Positions 62,401-64,000 of a stretch of DNA of 64,000 bases are shown one piece after another. Under the pieces are notes generated by a model that searched no databases, was not told where the DNA came from, and saw only the letters and a list, made by a program, of their open reading frames with translations. The stretch covers positions 1 through 64,000 of the forward strand of contig NZ_CVRR01000071.1 of NCBI RefSeq assembly GCF_001406815.1, in the 5' to 3' direction. The position numbers and the translations under genes are program-made. Numbering within the stretch: the stretch's first letter is position 1; each line of letters starts with the position of its first letter. Source of the stretch: Roseburia faecis. GTDB lineage: Bacteria > Bacillota > Clostridia > Lachnospirales > Lachnospiraceae.

Positions 62401-62971
62401 TATTGCCATGGGTGCAGTCGGTGGAAAACAGATCACACAGCAGCACAGAATCTGTATGGATGACATTGTGCTGGAAAAGATAGAGGCACCGGAGATCAAG
62501 CCGGAGGAAACCGGAAAGAATCTGCTGACCAATGGAGATTTTTCGAATGGAACGAATGGATGGGACATTAATGCAAATGCGGATCAGACGGCAACAACAG
62601 TAGTTACTGATGGCGGTATTGTGTTTCAGGTGAAAAATCCGGGCGAAAAAGACTGGGATGTTCAGCTTAAGCAGACTGGATTTACACTTGAAAAAGGATG
62701 TAAATATCGTGTAAAATTCAAAGTCACTTCGACGAAAGCACGAACCATAAAACTCGGCTTAATGGATAACAGTTCCCAGAAGTGGTATGGCGGAGCAGAT
62801 ATTTCTCTGGCGGAAGCAGAGGAAAAGGAAGTTAGTTATGAATTTACGATGCAGCAGGACACAGATAATGTTTCAGAAATGTTTATTTCCATGGGAAAAA
62901 TCAGTGATAAAAATACACCAGCTTCAGACATTACGCTGACGAATTTCTCTCTTGAGAAGATCACAGAGTAG
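59459..62971 (+). CDS. Secreted GH16 endo-beta-glucanase with four CBM4/9-like modules
   Basis: 1170 residues, GTG start after GAAAGGGG. Signal peptide (1-about 31). A repetitive beta-rich domain (about 35-215; NNGTVKEIVVNSKGTV, NNGTIKKVTV) may form a beta-helix. A Ser/Gly/Asp/Lys linker follows (about 217-265). The GH16 domain (about 270-525) has E396, D398 and E401 in GEIDIMEVMG and WQDNFDGNFLNRADWNVE at its start. Four CBM4/9-like modules begin near residues 545, 714, 847 and 1020, each with an NGDF/NGSF start. No sortase or anchor motif. It cleaves beta-1,3- or mixed-linkage glucans outside the cell and feeds the transporter and GH94 enzymes. Confidence 0.92.
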   Translation: MKNKTLWKQVGAAAIAAAMVMSTVPATPVQAAGGKTLAVSSQKQLNQALKTEKGKNAVITVKAGKNVKITIPKGTYKVTIRVVGKKAAVVNNGTVKEIVVNSKGTVAIKNNGTIKKVTVQNAKSVSFSGNHKKAVPVVVNAEDVSMILAAPAKITAKKDVNIVLKKGAEKSSITCTKNVQAQVDNQTKKAISVKIADGTTLKVESGESCTITPKGKKEDTSGEDKTDEKDKTDGKDQKTDDTSDGNASSGSSSSGNSSGGTTVETPSKLTEADLLKQGYQLKWQDNFDGNFLNRADWNVELHEKGWVNSEWQEYVDSDKNIQVKDGKLLIKPVETVNADGTRSYTSGRINTQGKHDFKYGYFECRAKVPTGKGYLPAFWMMPTDENLYGQWPKCGEIDIMEVMGQETNKAYGTIHYGEPHDQSQGTCTVDAKNNFADQYHTYACDWEPGKITWYIDGVKFHEESDWFSAKSGQGEVAYPAPFDQPFYMILNLAVGGSWVGYPDDSTTYADQQFAVDYVKVYQKDSYDENVEKPVKNVILREPDTTGNYINNGDFSIAENLSDDKNWKFLTTLDGDGKAEIKNHEMVISTVNMGTADYSIQLVQPDVPLQKGGTYKVTFDAYADEARTMIADISGPDHNYTRYWKDTKVELGTQKTTYTYVFQMTGSDDANGRLEFNLGNAASTAAVHLSNVRIEKTGYEEIKEDTTKKVLADGNYVYNGSFQEGKNRLGYWDITKPENATTEVTGLEDGRRLKVVSPKGTVVTAGQQGLALSEDTEYVLSFSAQANEAETMTVHVAGQEFQAELTNEKKNYRFSFQTAADLTDKNISFDLGLGTTVYLDDVRIDEDSLIKNGSFNAGMAGFEVYCYTPSNVKYVVDSLNEDNAADFTIDDTGEADWHIQLKQTGVKLEQGQWYRLSLKMKSSIDRKVSYALQRDGSTHKDADGNEDWTPYCQETVDLTGEYQTITKEFQMKEDTDLETIFNIAMGAVGGKQITQQHRICMDDIVLEKIEAPEIKPEETGKNLLTNGDFSNGTNGWDINANADQTATTVVTDGGIVFQVKNPGEKDWDVQLKQTGFTLEKGCKYRVKFKVTSTKARTIKLGLMDNSSQKWYGGADISLAEAEEKEVSYEFTMQQDTDNVSEMFISMGKISDKNTPASDITLTNFSLEKITE

Positions 62972-63006
62972 TACCAGAAAGATAGTTTAAAAAGAAAACA
63001 GAAAAG

Positions 63007-63053
63007 ACACCATGACAGAATCCATTTTTACGACAGGGGGCGTGTCATGGCGT
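63007..63053 (+). terminator. Intrinsic terminator after the GH16 gene
   Basis: ACACCATGACA / TGTCATGGCGT stem (10 of 11 pairs) followed by a T run. It separates the GH16 gene from the second binding-protein gene. Confidence 0.75.
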
Positions 63054-63112
63054 TTTTCTGCATATTGGGGGAAGAAAAGGGGAGAAGAGGAGTAATAAAA
63101 GGAGACATTTGA

Positions 63113-64000
63113 ATGAGAAAGAAGAGTTGGAAACAGGTAGCGGCAATTGTCATATGTGCGGCATTATTAAGTGGATGTACGGGAGAAAACGGACAGAAAA
63201 AAAATACCGGGCGTAAGGAAGGACAGGTTGTAAATATTTATTGCTGGAATGATGAGTTTAAGGAAATTTATGACAAATATGCATCAGATCTTGCTAAAAA
63301 ACACGATGTTGAAGTGAACTTTGTCATAATTTCCAGTGATAATAATGCTTATCAGATCAATCTGGATGAAGCATTAAAAGAGCAGAATACATGTATTGAT
63401 GATGACAAAGTGGATTTGTTTTTAATTGAGGCAGATTACGCATCAAAATATGTAAAGTCAGATAATTCCATTGATGTAAAAAAAACAGTGGGACTGACCG
63501 ATGAGGATCTGAAGCAGCAATATGATTATACAAAGAAAATTGTATCGGAAAATGGAATACAAAAGGGAGTGACCTGGCAGGCAACGCCGGGGTTGTTTGC
63601 GTATCGCAGGTCCATTGCAAAAAAGGTATTGGGTACAGACGATCCGGATCAGGTACAAAAGCAACTGAAGGATTGGGATAAGTTTGATCAGGTTGCACAG
63701 AAGATGAATGCCGCCGGATATAAAATGTTATCGGGATATGATGATTCCTATCGGGCATTTTCCAACAATGTCTCACATCCCTGGGTGGTCGGTAACAAGA
63801 TTGTTATAGATGAAAATATCAAGAAGTGGATTCGTCAGACGAAGGAATATGCTCAAAAAGATTATAACAATCATACCACACTGTGGAGTCCGCAGTGGAC
63901 GCAGGATCAGGGACCGGATGGGAATGTTTTTGGCTTTTTCTATTCGACCTGGGGCATTAATTTTACTCTGATGGGAAATGCATTGGCAGACAGTAGTAAA
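63113..64000 (+). CDS. Second sugar-binding lipoprotein, cut by the window end
   Basis: 296 codons are visible and the frame is open at the window end. Lipobox LLSGC (Cys22), then VVNIYCWNDEFKEIYDKYA, SSDNNAYQINLDEAL, VLGTDDPDQVQ and GYKMLSGYDDSYRAFSNNVS. Each aligns with the binding protein at 56148-57560, so this is a paralogue within the same locus. AAAGGAG lies upstream of ATG 63113. It may begin a second transporter for a different beta-glucan oligomer, which would lie outside the window. Confidence 0.9.
   Translation, partial: MRKKSWKQVAAIVICAALLSGCTGENGQKKNTGRKEGQVVNIYCWNDEFKEIYDKYASDLAKKHDVEVNFVIISSDNNAYQINLDEALKEQNTCIDDDKVDLFLIEADYASKYVKSDNSIDVKKTVGLTDEDLKQQYDYTKKIVSENGIQKGVTWQATPGLFAYRRSIAKKVLGTDDPDQVQKQLKDWDKFDQVAQKMNAAGYKMLSGYDDSYRAFSNNVSHPWVVGNKIVIDENIKKWIRQTKEYAQKDYNNHTTLWSPQWTQDQGPDGNVFGFFYSTWGINFTLMGNALADSSK

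Noticed and set aside
1-64000. tRNA or rRNA genes.
   Set aside because: I saw no cloverleaf with a CCA end or conserved rRNA blocks in any intergenic region; a covariance-model scan would settle it.

Overview
The window looks like a chromosomal segment of a spore-forming, moderately low-GC Firmicute of the Lachnospiraceae type (Roseburia / Agathobacter / Eubacterium-like). The signs are strong AAGGAGG ribosome sites, a T-box before ileS, a complete spoVA gene set, a LacL/LacM split beta-galactosidase, several AraC-type sugar regulators, and GH94 phosphorolysis of beta-glucan oligomers. The assignment is inferred from gene content only.

Layout. 1-8.0 kb: an EamA permease, an unknown protein, T-box-controlled ileS (long, type 2) and a glycogen phosphorylase. 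8.0-16.1 kb: an AT-rich accessory island holding an agr-type peptide quorum-sensing system. It has an AgrA-like LytTR regulator, an AgrC-like kinase split by a one-base frameshift in an A7 run, a 44-residue AgrD-like pheromone precursor at 10269-10403, and an AgrB-like maturation protease at 15458-16033. Between agrD and agrB lie a 1177-residue secreted protein (two CBM2-like modules, InlB-type repeat, calcium-binding Asp-rich repeats, VWA domain, conserved C-terminal domain), two tandem paralogous lipoproteins and a small membrane protein. A degraded Rpn-family nuclease/transposase gene lies at the right edge, and a 21-bp near-copy of its 3' end at the left edge.

17-24.6 kb: a patatin-like lipase, then a lactose module (AraC regulator, GPH symporter, LacL, LacM, second AraC regulator). 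24.7-34.7 kb: housekeeping genes (dnaE, pfkA, ThrE-type exporter pair, SPOUT methyltransferase, small alarmone synthetase) followed by spoVAC-spoVAA-spoVAB. 34.7-41.1 kb: a domain-permuted GH3 beta-glucosidase, a cNMP-domain-like protein, trmO and apt. 41.1-43.5 kb: spoVAD-spoVAE, a lipoprotein and a PAP2 phosphatase. Sequences resembling sigma-G promoters precede the separated spoVA pieces.

43.5-50 kb: an AraC regulator, a second glycogen phosphorylase, and a BMP-type binding lipoprotein paired with a chemoreceptor. 50-64 kb: a beta-glucan utilisation locus with two GH94 phosphorylases, a convergent AraC regulator, a sugar ABC transporter (binding protein and two permeases), a secreted GH16 endo-beta-glucanase with four CBM4/9-like modules, and a second binding-protein gene running off the end. 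The inferred route is extracellular cleavage by GH16, import of oligosaccharides, and intracellular phosphorolysis by GH94. The two operons share a 20-bp element (19/20 identical) placed exactly 39 nt upstream of each -10 box, a strong candidate operator for the AraC protein encoded between them.
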